From Glycine soja (taxonomy: Eukaryota > Streptophyta > Magnoliopsida > Fabales > Fabaceae), in assembly GCF_004193775.1 (NCBI RefSeq), contig NC_041011.1:10009656-10073655 (forward strand): a DNA stretch of 64,000 nt. Reading direction: 5' to 3'. Both the position numbers and the translations under genes were made by a program. The notes below the pieces were generated by a model, which saw nothing but the letters and a program-made list of their open reading frames with translations, was not told the origin of the DNA and did not search any database. This document shows, piece by piece, positions 49,050 through 58,378 of this stretch (positions are counted from its first letter, which is position 1; each line of letters begins with the position of its first letter).

Positions 49050-52000
49050 TTTTTCGGATTACAGCCTTATATTATTTATATATGTTTGAAAATTAAAAAG
49101 AGTAAATGAAAGAAAAAGTTCTTTAAAAGTGTAATTTGTTTCAGTAAAAAAAGAAGAAGAGAGAGTGCAATTTGTCACTATTTTTGTCTAAAATTCAAAA
49201 AATCGAGGGTTTGGATCTCCTTCTTCAGTGAAAAATTCACTATATGGAGTGTATTGTAAAATTTAATCACGGTTTTTTAATATTAATTAAATAAAATATT
49301 AATAAAAAATAAAATAAGAAAAAAATGTGTGGTGTGATATTATAGTGTATTTCCTGTACAATAGTAACCTACTTTTAAAGACTAAATGACAACAAATAAT
49401 TAACTTAAGGAATTAAAATAATAACATAAAAACATTTTTGTCATTTTATTAGTTCTAGAGACAAAACCCATCATCCCCCAAAAAATAGAGATGCTCATGA
49501 TTTAGTTATTTACATAATCATAAATAACAAATAATTAGATTATAAGTGATTATTTTTATCTTTATTATATAAAGTAGTATGTATAAGAAAAAATTTCCCT
49601 CCCAAAAGACAAGGACAATCGGGCAATCTTGAGAAAAAATGTTGACATTTGAGATTTTTTTATAATACAGCTGGTCTAATGTAATTTGAATCATTTATTT
49701 CATTATTCTTAAATTTGAAATTCATGGGCATTTATAAATCGAAGAATGCTTGATTCAATTTGATTAAGTGGAATAATTGAAGCCAAGATTTTGTGACCTT
49801 TTTAGCTAATGTGAATGATAACAATAATAACTCGTAAACGAATTCAAACTACAAGGATGTTTAATGTGTATTAGATGATAAATTTTTGGTTAAAATATGC
49901 TTTTGCATTTTTATAATATCAAAATATTTAAATTTGTTCTTACAAAATTTTGAGAATTTTTTTTCTTTTTTTCAAAATTGAAATTTGTTATTTTTTCACT
50001 CGGATATAAGTTCGGTTGATTTTTTTTTATGTGTCACTCGCTTATTGGTTCCATAGTCAACTACTCTCTTGTGATTTTTGGGAGTTAAAACCCCCACAAA
50101 AATGTGAAAAAAATCGCAACAAAAATTTAATCCCCACTTCCGAAACCTTCTTCATCCTCTTCCAACCACATCATCCAAACAACAACCCCATCTCCTCCGC
50201 GTCACGCCATCGCTTGCACTAGCTACTCCTCTGCGCCGCGCTACCTCTTCCCCGACCTTCCCGTGCTCACTCCTAAATGATCTCAACCAATTTTTAGAAC
50301 CTCTTGGTTCCAATTGCAATGACCTGAACGAAATAAAATAACCTCATTGTTAACACGCAAAACACATCAAACTTACACATGCATACTAACATAACATAAA
50401 ACAATTATATTCTTGGAAATCCAAATTGGGTTCGACTTTTACATTCAAGTGGAATTACATGAGTTGGGGAAGTAGATTTTCGGAGGAATGAAAGGAACGG
50501 CGAAGGATTGAAGAGGAAAATTCTTGAGCTTGATTTTGCAGAAGCATGGAGAAGAGAAAGGATGACACAACGAAGTGCGCGAGTTTGGAAGCAACAAGAA
50601 TTTTGAGGGCGTGGTTGGTCGATGGTGAGCCTCAAGAAAGAGCAAGGATCCATGGCGGGAGAGAGCGAAGGCACGACACGGAGGAGGAGGATGTGGTGCA
50701 AGTAGCAGCACGACGTAGAAGAGATGGGTACCACCATAGATCCAAAACACTTGGTTGTCGTGTGAAACTCCTTTGCAAATCTATATTCTTATGTTCCCAT
50801 ATTTGAATTTGCAGGAGTTGGTTGCGACGGCGCGGTTGGGTGATGATTGGGTCATGTTGGTGCGAGGTTAGGGATGGTGGTGACTGGCAGATTTGGGCTA
50901 GAGGTTATTAGGGATGAAAGGTTAGGGAAGAGGGATTCATAAATTTAGGGAGAGTTTTATAATTTGTTGTGCCAAAAAGTAATAGATTTTAATTTCGGAG
51001 GGATGAATTCCAAACATTTAAATATATTTAGGGATGTAAAATATATTTTAGCCTAAATTCTGATGTTCTCATGGGAATAAAAATGTTGGAAATTATAACA
51101 TTATCATGATTCAATAATACTCAATAAAGTTTTTTCAAAACTTGTACCAAATGATAATATTATATTCTCATCTATACATTCTTAGAAATCCAATAAAATT
51201 TTATGAAACAAACAATCCCTTACAAATATTTTTTTTATATAATAAATATAAGAAATTAAATGGATATAATACATTTAGTATGATATTCCCCAAAGAAACA
51301 AATATCCCTTATAATTTCCAACATTTCTATTCTCATATGGGTGAAAAAGTAATATTCTTATGAGAATGTGAGAATTTATTATTGAATACATATGAAATCT
51401 CATTTATTTATTATTTAAGTTATTTAAAATTTTAAAAAATATTTCCAAGAATATGAAAATGTAACCAACCATATTTTTTTTTAAATTAACCGATAATGAT
51501 ATTTTCGTATTATGTTCCTCAACATAACATTCTTGGAAATGTTATATTTTCAAGTTATATTGCTCCTAAGTGTCTCCTTGGTTCCCCTGAATTTTTATAC
51601 ATGTACAAATATCTTCAAACTGTTTGAATAATTTGTACAAAGTTGTTTGAATTTTAATAAAATAAATTATAATTATAAGACAATAAATTAAAAAATATTA
51701 AATATATATTAACTTGATACCAAATAATTATTACTTTTATATTAAAACGTACAATATATTTTATTATGTGGGTTACGACAGAATGTGATTGACAAAATAA
51801 GTAAAGTGTAAAAAAATTAATATTTTAAATTTCAAAAGTCGATTATGTATAAACTCACTGATAAATATCTTAGATCACAAAAAAAAAACTGATAATTTCC
51901 TATCAGTGAGTTTATATATATTTGTGTTTTGTATTTAATGAAAATAAATAAGAGTTTATAGTTATTTTTAAGAATATTAAAATGTAATCAAACATATTTT

Positions 52001-52300
52001 TAAAAAATACTCGGTAATAATATTTTTATGTTATATTCTTAAAAATAATATGGAAATGTATAAAGATTCCGTAAAACAAACTTGATGTTCAAGTAAGGGA
52101 GAGATAGAAAGAATTAAAAGAAATCATTATATTAAAAGAATGTATGGGGTGGGAGAATTGAAGGAGGAAGATTATCTTCAATTACTCAGCTGAAAAGCTT
52201 TTAAACTAGCAAAAATTCATCTGTTTGTTATGAGGGTTTTTTGAATCACTAACTTATGCTTCAGGCCTTCCATGTTGTCCCTCTGGTTTAGGCCCAGGAC
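49050..52300. other. Intergenic DNA with repeat-like patches
   Basis: No gene recognised. 50020-50900 is GC-richer than its surroundings and looks like an old non-coding repeat or gene-flank fragment. 51060-52080 carries diverged direct repeats (AATATTCTTA / TTCTTGGAAAT strings) of MITE-like character. Confidence 0.35.
51848..51916. repeat. Perfect 16-bp inverted repeat (hairpin)
   Basis: TATAAACTCACTGATA at 51848-51863 is exactly mirrored by 51901-51916, leaving a 37-base loop. An alternative inner 7-bp stem ACTGATA/TATCAGT also exists. Confidence 0.8.
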
Positions 52301-52301
52301 C

Positions 52302-52595
52302 GACCCTGCCATTGCGGACCATTTTGAACGTTTATGTTTTCTTGAAAATGTGAGAGAAACTTCAAACAAATATGATTTAAAATATCCTTTAAGACAAGCT
52401 TCTTTTTAAAATAGGTGGAGAGAAGGATATCAACTTAACAAGTGCCAAAGAAAGAATTCACATAATGGGACATATGTTATTACAAAAGAAAGTTCTTTTG
52501 AATCTTGATGATGATGTTGGCAAATTAGAACAATTGGAGGCCTTTATTGGAAAACTTGATTGGTTGGGGTTGTTTCCTTTTATAGCAACCAGTAA
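52302..52595 (+). pseudogene. TIR-NB-LRR resistance gene fragment (NB-ARC part)
   Basis: One frame reads AIADHFERLCFLENVRETSN, the segment that follows the P-loop in TIR-NB-LRR proteins. After a stop and frame change, a second frame reads EKDINLTSAKERIHIMGHML then QQKKVLL-like QKKVLLNLDDDVGKLEQLEA, the kinase-2 (Walker B) region, ending in FIATSK where TNLs have the RNBS-B 'IITTRD'. The P-loop itself, the TIR domain and the LRRs are not present. Frameshift and stop show a pseudogene. It ends about 45 bp before the left target duplication of the Mutator-like element, but resistance-gene sequence does not resume on the far side. Confidence 0.7.
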
Positions 52596-52630
52596 GTGTA
52601 CAATGTCACTTATTATCATTTTTTGTTTGT

Positions 52631-52639
52631 TTGAACGAT
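52631..52639. repeat. 9-bp target-site duplication of the MULE (left)
   Basis: TTGAACGAT, identical to 62881-62889. Confidence 0.95.
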
Positions 52640-52712
52640 GGGAGTTGCTAGGTGCACCCAGCAATATTGCTGGTGCACCCAGCAATTTTAGTGAATGACC
52701 ATTTTGCCCTTT
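52640..52712 (+). repeat. MULE left terminal inverted repeat
   Basis: 73 bp matching the reverse complement of 62809-62880, exact for the first 11 bases and well conserved to GCCCTTT. Contains a perfect 16-bp palindrome, CCAGCAATATTGCTGG (52658-52673). Confidence 0.92.
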
Positions 52713-52999
52713 AAGTTAAAAATTTTAAAACGCGCTCCTCTTCTCGGAAGACCACTGCTGCTTCTTTTCTTCTTCCATTCCTGTTGATCCTTCGTGACAC
52801 CGCGAGCCAAGCTTTCGTCTTCTTCCGGACACCACGAGCCAAGCTTCTTCTTCTTCTCCGTCTTCTCCGCGAACAGCCTTCGAGGTTAGTCTCCCTAACT
52901 CTCCATTGCTTTTACTATCCAGTATTGATTCAGCAGTGGAACCTTAGGATAGTAACCTTAGGGTAGAAGACGAGAGGGGAGAAGATTAGAGTACGCCGG

Positions 53000-53290
53000 A
53001 AAAAATGGCGGAAAAGGATGACGGCGGTGTCTTCCGGAAGACCCGTTAGGGGTTCTTCCGAAAGTTCCGGAAGAACATTTTTCGGAAAGTTTCTGGAAGA
53101 AGTGTTCTTCCGGAAGTAACCAAACGTCTTCCGAAAGAACAATTATTCCGGAAGACTCCCGGAAAACCTCATCCGGGAACTTTCCGGAAGAAGTGGTTCA
53201 TCCGGAAGAATTCCGGAAGCCGCGCTCTTCCGGAAGAACTTTCAAATTTCCAGAAGACCTTTCCGGAAGAACCACTTCTTCCGGAAGTGG
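53000..53290. repeat. CCGGAAG-rich array, left side of the MULE
   Basis: Many copies of TTCCGGAAGA and its variants in both orientations (the core TTCCGGAA is itself palindromic), irregularly spaced by 8-25 bp. Confidence 0.85.
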
Positions 53291-53629
53291 TTTTTTTGTT
53301 TTTTTTTTTTGCTTTTTTTTTAAATTTTTTTAAACAGAAATTGTTTTATTTTTTTTTAAATGAATTATTGTATTTATTTTGGTTATTTTGTTTTTTAGAT
53401 TTTATGAAAAATGAAGTTTGGGTTTTTGATGTCATGTTTTTTTTATAATTTAAATTGTGTATTTTTACTAAATATTAATTTGTAAATTTTTTTTATAAAA
53501 GTAGTTGTGTTTGTTTTTGTTTATTGTTTATTTTTTTAAATTAGTGTTTTTTCTTTAAAAATGAAGTTGTCTATTTTTATAATTAAAGTTGTGTGTTTTG
53601 GAAGTTTTATAAAAATACTAATTTTTTAT

Positions 53630-54200
53630 AATTAATTAGTTTTTTTATTATAAATGAAGTATTTTATTTTCTAAAAAAATTGTGGATGTTTACTAAATAA
53701 TTTTTTTGACATTAATTGTTTAATTTTTTTTTAAAATTAAGTTGTGGATGTTTAGTAATGAATTATTTTTATATTAGTTGTGTTTTTTTTTTATAAATGA
53801 AGTTGTTTATTTTTTTTTAAAAAAATTAACTTGTGGATGTTTACTAAGTAATTTAGTTGTGTTTTTTTTTAGAAATGAAGTTTCTTATTTTTTTTTTAAA
53901 TTAAGAGTTGGATGTTTACTAATTAATTTTTTTTACATTAGTTGTGTTTTTTTTATAAATGAAGTTGTTTAATTTTTTTAAAAAATTAAGTTGTGGATGT
54001 TTAGTAATGAATTATTTTTATATTAGTTGTGTTTTTTTAATAAATGAAGTTGTTTAATTTTTTTAAAAAAATTAAGTTGTGCATGTTTATTAATAAATTT
54101 TTTTTACATTAGTTTTCTTTTATATAAATGAAGTTGTTTAATTTTTTTTTAAAATTAGGTTGTGTATGTGTCAAAATAATTTGATTTAAGTTAGTCTTAT
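53630..54200 (+). repeat. Degenerate tandem repeat, ~58-90 bp units
   Basis: At least six units, each with GTGGATGTTTA(C/G)TAAT, then a T-rich run, TTAGTTGTG and AAATGAAGTTGTTTA. The unit starts are near 53685, 53743, 53834, 53911, 53994 and 54073. Confidence 0.8.
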
Positions 54201-54287
54201 TTGTTTATAAATAAAGTTGTTTTTTTATAAAGAAAATTGTGTATATTTTGACCGAAAAAAATACGTGTTCGACATGATTTACAGATC

Positions 54288-56291
54288 ATGGCCAGAACAC
54301 GAGGTTTAGGTCGTGCCATAGGTAGAGTTGTAGGCAGAGATAGAGCTGCTGACGAGGATGCTGGCGATGTTTCCGAGAGGCGTAGGCCTACTGCCTCAGC
54401 CCGTAGGCTACGCGTTCATCAGATGACTACGGAGGGACGTGATATGGCTGAGGACGTCGCTGACATGACTGATGATGTCCCTGAGCAGCCTACGGAGGCA
54501 CCTGAGATGCGTGCGGACGCATAGGGTGCTAATAGTGGTGAGGGGTCAGATGGTGATGATGCTGCAGAGGGATTCCCTGGTGGTCCACGTGACCCGTCAG
54601 TGCTCACATCATTTGCCGAGCATGTTGCACATGCCGTGTGGAGTGGACAGGTATTTTAATTTGTTAATTATTTGTCATTGTTTATTTATTTGTTTATGAT
54701 TAATTTTTTTAAATAATTGTATAATTTGTACTTCAAATCAGGAACGTCCTGATTTGAAGTTAGTGTCACATGGGAGGAAGGTGACACTGATTGGGAGGCC
54801 AGTGCCTGAGATTGAAGGCCTGGTGGCTGCCACAGGATTAAGTCCACTGATAGATTGTTCAGTTATTACTGGCGATCCTGGACTTATATCCGCATTTGTG
54901 GAGAGGTGACACAGTGAGACTAGCACCTTCCACCTTCCTGTAGGAGAGCTGACGATCACATTGGATGATGTGTCATCCATCCTACATTTGCCCATCACTG
55001 GCGTCTTGCACAGTTTCCACGCTCTTTCTACGGAGGAGGCCAGAGCCGAGACAACACTCACACGTGGAGCATATGTACGATTAGGATGGGTTCGTGACAT
55101 TTATGAGACCAGATGTCAGGCTCGGCGGTGGATTGTCGCAACTCGCGCTTATCTGTTGCACCTTGTTGGTTGCACTCTTTTTGCTAATAAGAGTGCAACA
55201 TATGTGCATGTGGTCCACCTTGACGCTTTCCGGGACCTCACTCATAGTGGTGGTTACGCTTGGGGGGTTGCCGCGCTGGTTCATATGTATGACCAGTTAG
55301 ATGAGGCTTGTAGGACCACCACCCCACAGCTTGCGGGGTACTTGACGCTACTTCAGGTAAATTTTGTGTTTATTAATATGTTAGGTTCGATTATGATTTA
55401 AACATGTTTTGATGTTATGTTAACCTCAATTATTGTGTAGTGCTGGATCTATGAGCACTTCCCTAGTGTGCACCAGTGCGTGACTGACGATACATACCAG
55501 GAAACGTCCCCACGTGCTTTCCGGTGGTTGACGTCGAAGGCGCACATGAAGGGCATCACAGGAGCACCGTACAGGGCACATTGTGATGGTTTGACCGTCA
55601 CAGATGTGTCCTGGTTGCCGTACACTGAGCATCGGGGGGTTAGGGCGTTTCGGGAGATTTCATCGTTCCAGGGTCAGCTCTGATGGGGTCCTATGATCGT
55701 CACAGTTCGACCGGAGAGGGTGGTACGCCAGTTCGGTTACATCCAGAGCATCCCTCCGCCGCATGTTAGTGCACGATTGTTACACAATCAGATAGATGAC
55801 AGGTGGATGGAGTTTGCGGATCACTTACTACCTGCGGGTCAGCTTTGTCTAGTTCCTGGGCAGGTATCTGCAGATTACATGGAGTGGTTTTTCCGCATAT
55901 CTCACCCTTTCATGACACCGACCCAGGCAGGTGACCAGCAGAGGGATGCACCAGCTGCAGACCCTGAGGACTACATACAGCCGCCCAGCCCCCAGGTTCC
56001 AGTGGCATTTGACCCCCCTCCACATGTGGTAAGATTATTTGCGCGTTTAATGTTTTATGAGTTGTTGTTTATTTTAAATTTCATAATAAATGTTTTTAAT
56101 GACTTTGGCAGGATGATTACGAGGGATATGAGGCGATTGCACAGAGGTTGGAGCGTGTGCTCAACCTTAGGATAGTCACTGCAGGCACAGAGTTATATGA
56201 CATTATGCAGGACTGCCTGACGATCGCGAGAGGGGGACCCAGTGCTGATGGGACGGTCAGGGCTCGTCAGAGACGCCGCACGGACCATTGA
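54288..56291 (+). pseudogene. Plant mobile domain (PMD, MAIN-like) gene of the MULE, three in-frame stops
   Basis: Four exons, 54288-54650, 54742-55356, 55441-56028 and 56112-56291, all keep one frame across GT-AG introns; together 582 codons. The N-terminus is Arg/Glu/Asp-rich and low complexity. From LKLVSHGRKVTLIG onward it is a PMD: FVERxHSETSTFHLPVGE, ITLDDVSSILHLPITG, RGAYVRLGW, YLLHLVGCTLFANKSATYVH, YAWGVAALVHMYDQLDEACR, CWIYEHFPSVHQ. The last exon has a helical tail. PMD proteins such as MAIN and MAIL1 act in genome stability and silencing; transposon-borne PMDs have no settled function. Stops: TAG 54522, TGA 54907 (where Trp is expected) and TGA 55681. Database names for relatives often read 'serine/threonine-protein phosphatase 7 long form homolog', but no phosphatase domain is visible here. 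Confidence 0.9.
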
Positions 56292-56669
56292 TCATTGTAT
56301 TTATTTTTTGTGTTGTAGTTGACATGAATATGTGTAATTATTACAGTTTTTGTTTAATATAGTTGACGTGTTTTGCACAGTTTATTATTTTATAATATAG
56401 TTTATTATTCCGATTGTTTGTTGTCCTTAAGCGAAATTTACGGTTATTTTAAATTTATTTTTTAAAAAAGGGAACCTATAATCATGAGTTTTGTTTGTAA
56501 GAATTACATAAAAAATAAAAGTTTTTAAAATCATTAATAATTCATAATTCATAATTTACACCATTAATATATAAGGTTGTACCAAAAACTAAATATTTTA
56601 AAAAAATTACATGACAATGAAATCGCCATATAAGATACTACAAGGTTGACTTTAAAAAAAATCCATGTT

Positions 56670-57043
56670 CAAGTACCCATGTTTGGGATTTTTTTGCGTG
56701 GGTGTGCCAGTGCCGTGAGACAATGGAGGGCGGCCATTTGTCATGTTTGGACGTCAAAGAACCCAAAAAAAATGGTCCCGTTTCCTGGTTCCATCAACTA
56801 ACACGTCAAAACAAAGCCTCAAAATCCAAAAAAATAGGAAATGGACCCTTTTTCAATGATCAAGTACCCATGTTTGGGATTTTTTTGCGTGGGTGTGCCA
56901 GTGCCGTGAGACAATGGAGGGTGGCCATTTGTCATGTTTGGACGTCAAAGAACCCAAAAAAAATAGTCCTGTTCCCCGGTTCCGTCAACTAACACATCAA
57001 AACAAAGCCTCAAAATCCAAAAAAATAGGAAATGGACCCTTTT
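56670..57043 (+). repeat. 191-bp tandem duplication between convergent MULE genes
   Basis: Units 56670-56860 and 56861-57043 both start CAAGTACCCATGTTTGGGAT and end in GGAAATGGACCC, differing at only a few positions. They lie between the 3' ends of the PMD gene and the minus-strand PB1-like ORF. A 96-codon frame across them is a by-product. Confidence 0.92.
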
Positions 57044-57159
57044 AACAATTAATTTTTTGGACCACTGAAACAACACATTCAACTTTATTATGAGAATTAA
57101 ACACGCCGTAAACAGATAAAGGTTACATCAACGAAAAAACATAAAATTAAACATCACAT

Positions 57160-58017
57160 TCAGTTGTTTAGCGACGTCCCACTGACCTCGTCTTCAACAT
57201 ATTTAGTAAAGACAGCTAAAATTTCTATTGGTCCATATTTTTTCCAGTAGTTAGATTGTACTAACACCTTCAGCAGTTCTTTGTTGGTGATCAGCTCATT
57301 TATTTCATATTTTATAACCGTATCTGAATACTCAAACCGAGCTAGTTGGCGGAAAAACAATCGTCTTACCGTTTGTGATTCGTGAATTCCAAGAGGGGGA
57401 ATCCCTTTAGGTGCAACTTGCTTGATTAAATTCTTCAGTTCATCGATGGTACATGTTGAAGGAATTTGAAATTTCTTAGGATTTTTTCCTGTGAACGCGC
57501 ATCTAACAAATTTGTTCTGCGGTGGCATGTTCCATTTCCCGTTGTAATACAGGATCGCGTCATGAATACGAGACATAGTGCGTTCAAGTAAGTTTATTAT
57601 TCCATCTGGTGTTCTTCCAACGGTGCATAATAACTCAATCGGACCAACACAAGAAAATTGATCATTACACATTAATATTGTGTTGACATCGTCATCATTT
57701 ATCAATTTGATACACTCAAAGCAAATTTGGTTACCTGTATCGGTGAATGGCTTCCGGTAGTGAATTTCATCCAAAAACTGTTTGTCAGATAGCTGAAGGG
57801 TATTGTGTATTCTGGTTTTTAGGCTTACAAAATCACACCTATTTGGTACTCGAATGGGCACCGGAGTTGAAGTTTGGAAGTAAACCCCAGTATCATTGTG
57901 AATAATCGATCCATTTGGATAAATGAAAGCCAACCTTGAGTTGACAATCGTCTGACTGCTAGTTTCTCCTAAAAATGCCATAGTTTGTGTATCAGTTGGG
58001 AGATTATTTGAAAGCAA
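57160..58017 (-). CDS. MULE-borne protein with two tandem PB1/ubiquitin-like modules
   Basis: An uninterrupted 285-codon frame; an alternative in-frame start at 57981 (MAFLGET) would drop 12 residues. Module 1 (about 28-140): LAFIYPNGSI, FVSLKTRIHN, EIHYRKPF, INDDDVNTIL, GPIELLCTV. Module 2 (about 155-275): ILYYNGKWN, IDELKNLIKQ, RRLFFRQL, LLKVLVQSNY, GPIEILAVF. The repeated order strand - 'LK..I' helix - 'R' strand - acidic or polar turn - 'GPIE(L/I)L' strand suggests internal duplication of a ubiquitin-like/PB1-like fold. It lies between the PMD gene (convergent) and the transposase-OTU gene (same strand, 361 bp upstream) inside the element. Of the three MULE genes only this one is free of stops. 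Function unknown; a protein-interaction role is inference from fold. Confidence 0.8.
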   Translation of the reverse strand: MLSNNLPTDTQTMAFLGETSSQTIVNSRLAFIYPNGSIIHNDTGVYFQTSTPVPIRVPNRCDFVSLKTRIHNTLQLSDKQFLDEIHYRKPFTDTGNQICFECIKLINDDDVNTILMCNDQFSCVGPIELLCTVGRTPDGIINLLERTMSRIHDAILYYNGKWNMPPQNKFVRCAFTGKNPKKFQIPSTCTIDELKNLIKQVAPKGIPPLGIHESQTVRRLFFRQLARFEYSDTVIKYEINELITNKELLKVLVQSNYWKKYGPIEILAVFTKYVEDEVSGTSLNN

Positions 58018-58378
58018 GATAATGTGTGATTTAGTAGCCTAGTCTGCCATATATATAGATGGTTGTGACCGAGCCTTTGTTTAACTTTGTTTACAAAAAA
58101 ATAGACACGCGTAAATGTGTAGTCAAGTCAGCCAATGTGTTGTCGCTAATGTGTAGTCAAGTCAGCCAATGTGTTGTCGCGCTCAAACTGTAATACGCAT
58201 GCATGTCATTATGTGTTGTCAATTATGACAATGATGTATGCTGCACGCGTAAATGATTTTTGTTGGACCAACAATTTTGTTGCTTAACCAAACGAGTACT
58301 TGATAATATTAATTGGTTAGTAACGGGTTACAACAAATTATATCGCATAATGAATACAATTACATAAACAATGCATGT

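Larger units (their letters stand above)
52885..54284 (+). other. Inferred 5'-leader intron of the PMD gene
   Basis: A CT-rich, exon-like leader (about 52730-52884) ends TTCGAG and is followed by GTTAGT. The next good acceptor is TTTACAG just before ATCATGG at 54285, three bases before the PMD start codon. The inferred intron of about 1.4 kb holds the CCGGAA array and the minisatellite below. Confidence 0.5.

Noticed and set aside
50405..50806. Three overlapping frames of 86-110 codons on both strands
   Set aside because: A GC-richer patch opens frames on both strands at once. None has a known motif, and the region looks like repeat-derived non-coding DNA.
53630..54200. Could the T-rich repeats be a centromeric satellite or a CRISPR-like array?
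   Set aside because: Units are degenerate, only about six, vary in length and sit within a MULE leader intron. The organism is a plant, so CRISPR does not apply.
54288..56291. Annotation as a serine/threonine phosphatase 7 long form
   Set aside because: No metallophosphatase motifs (GDxHG, GDxVDRG, GNHE) are present. The sequence is a plant mobile domain.
56702..56992. 96-codon forward frame over the 191-bp repeats
   Set aside because: Encodes the same phrase twice because of the tandem duplication. No start context or splice partner, and it lies between gene 3' ends.
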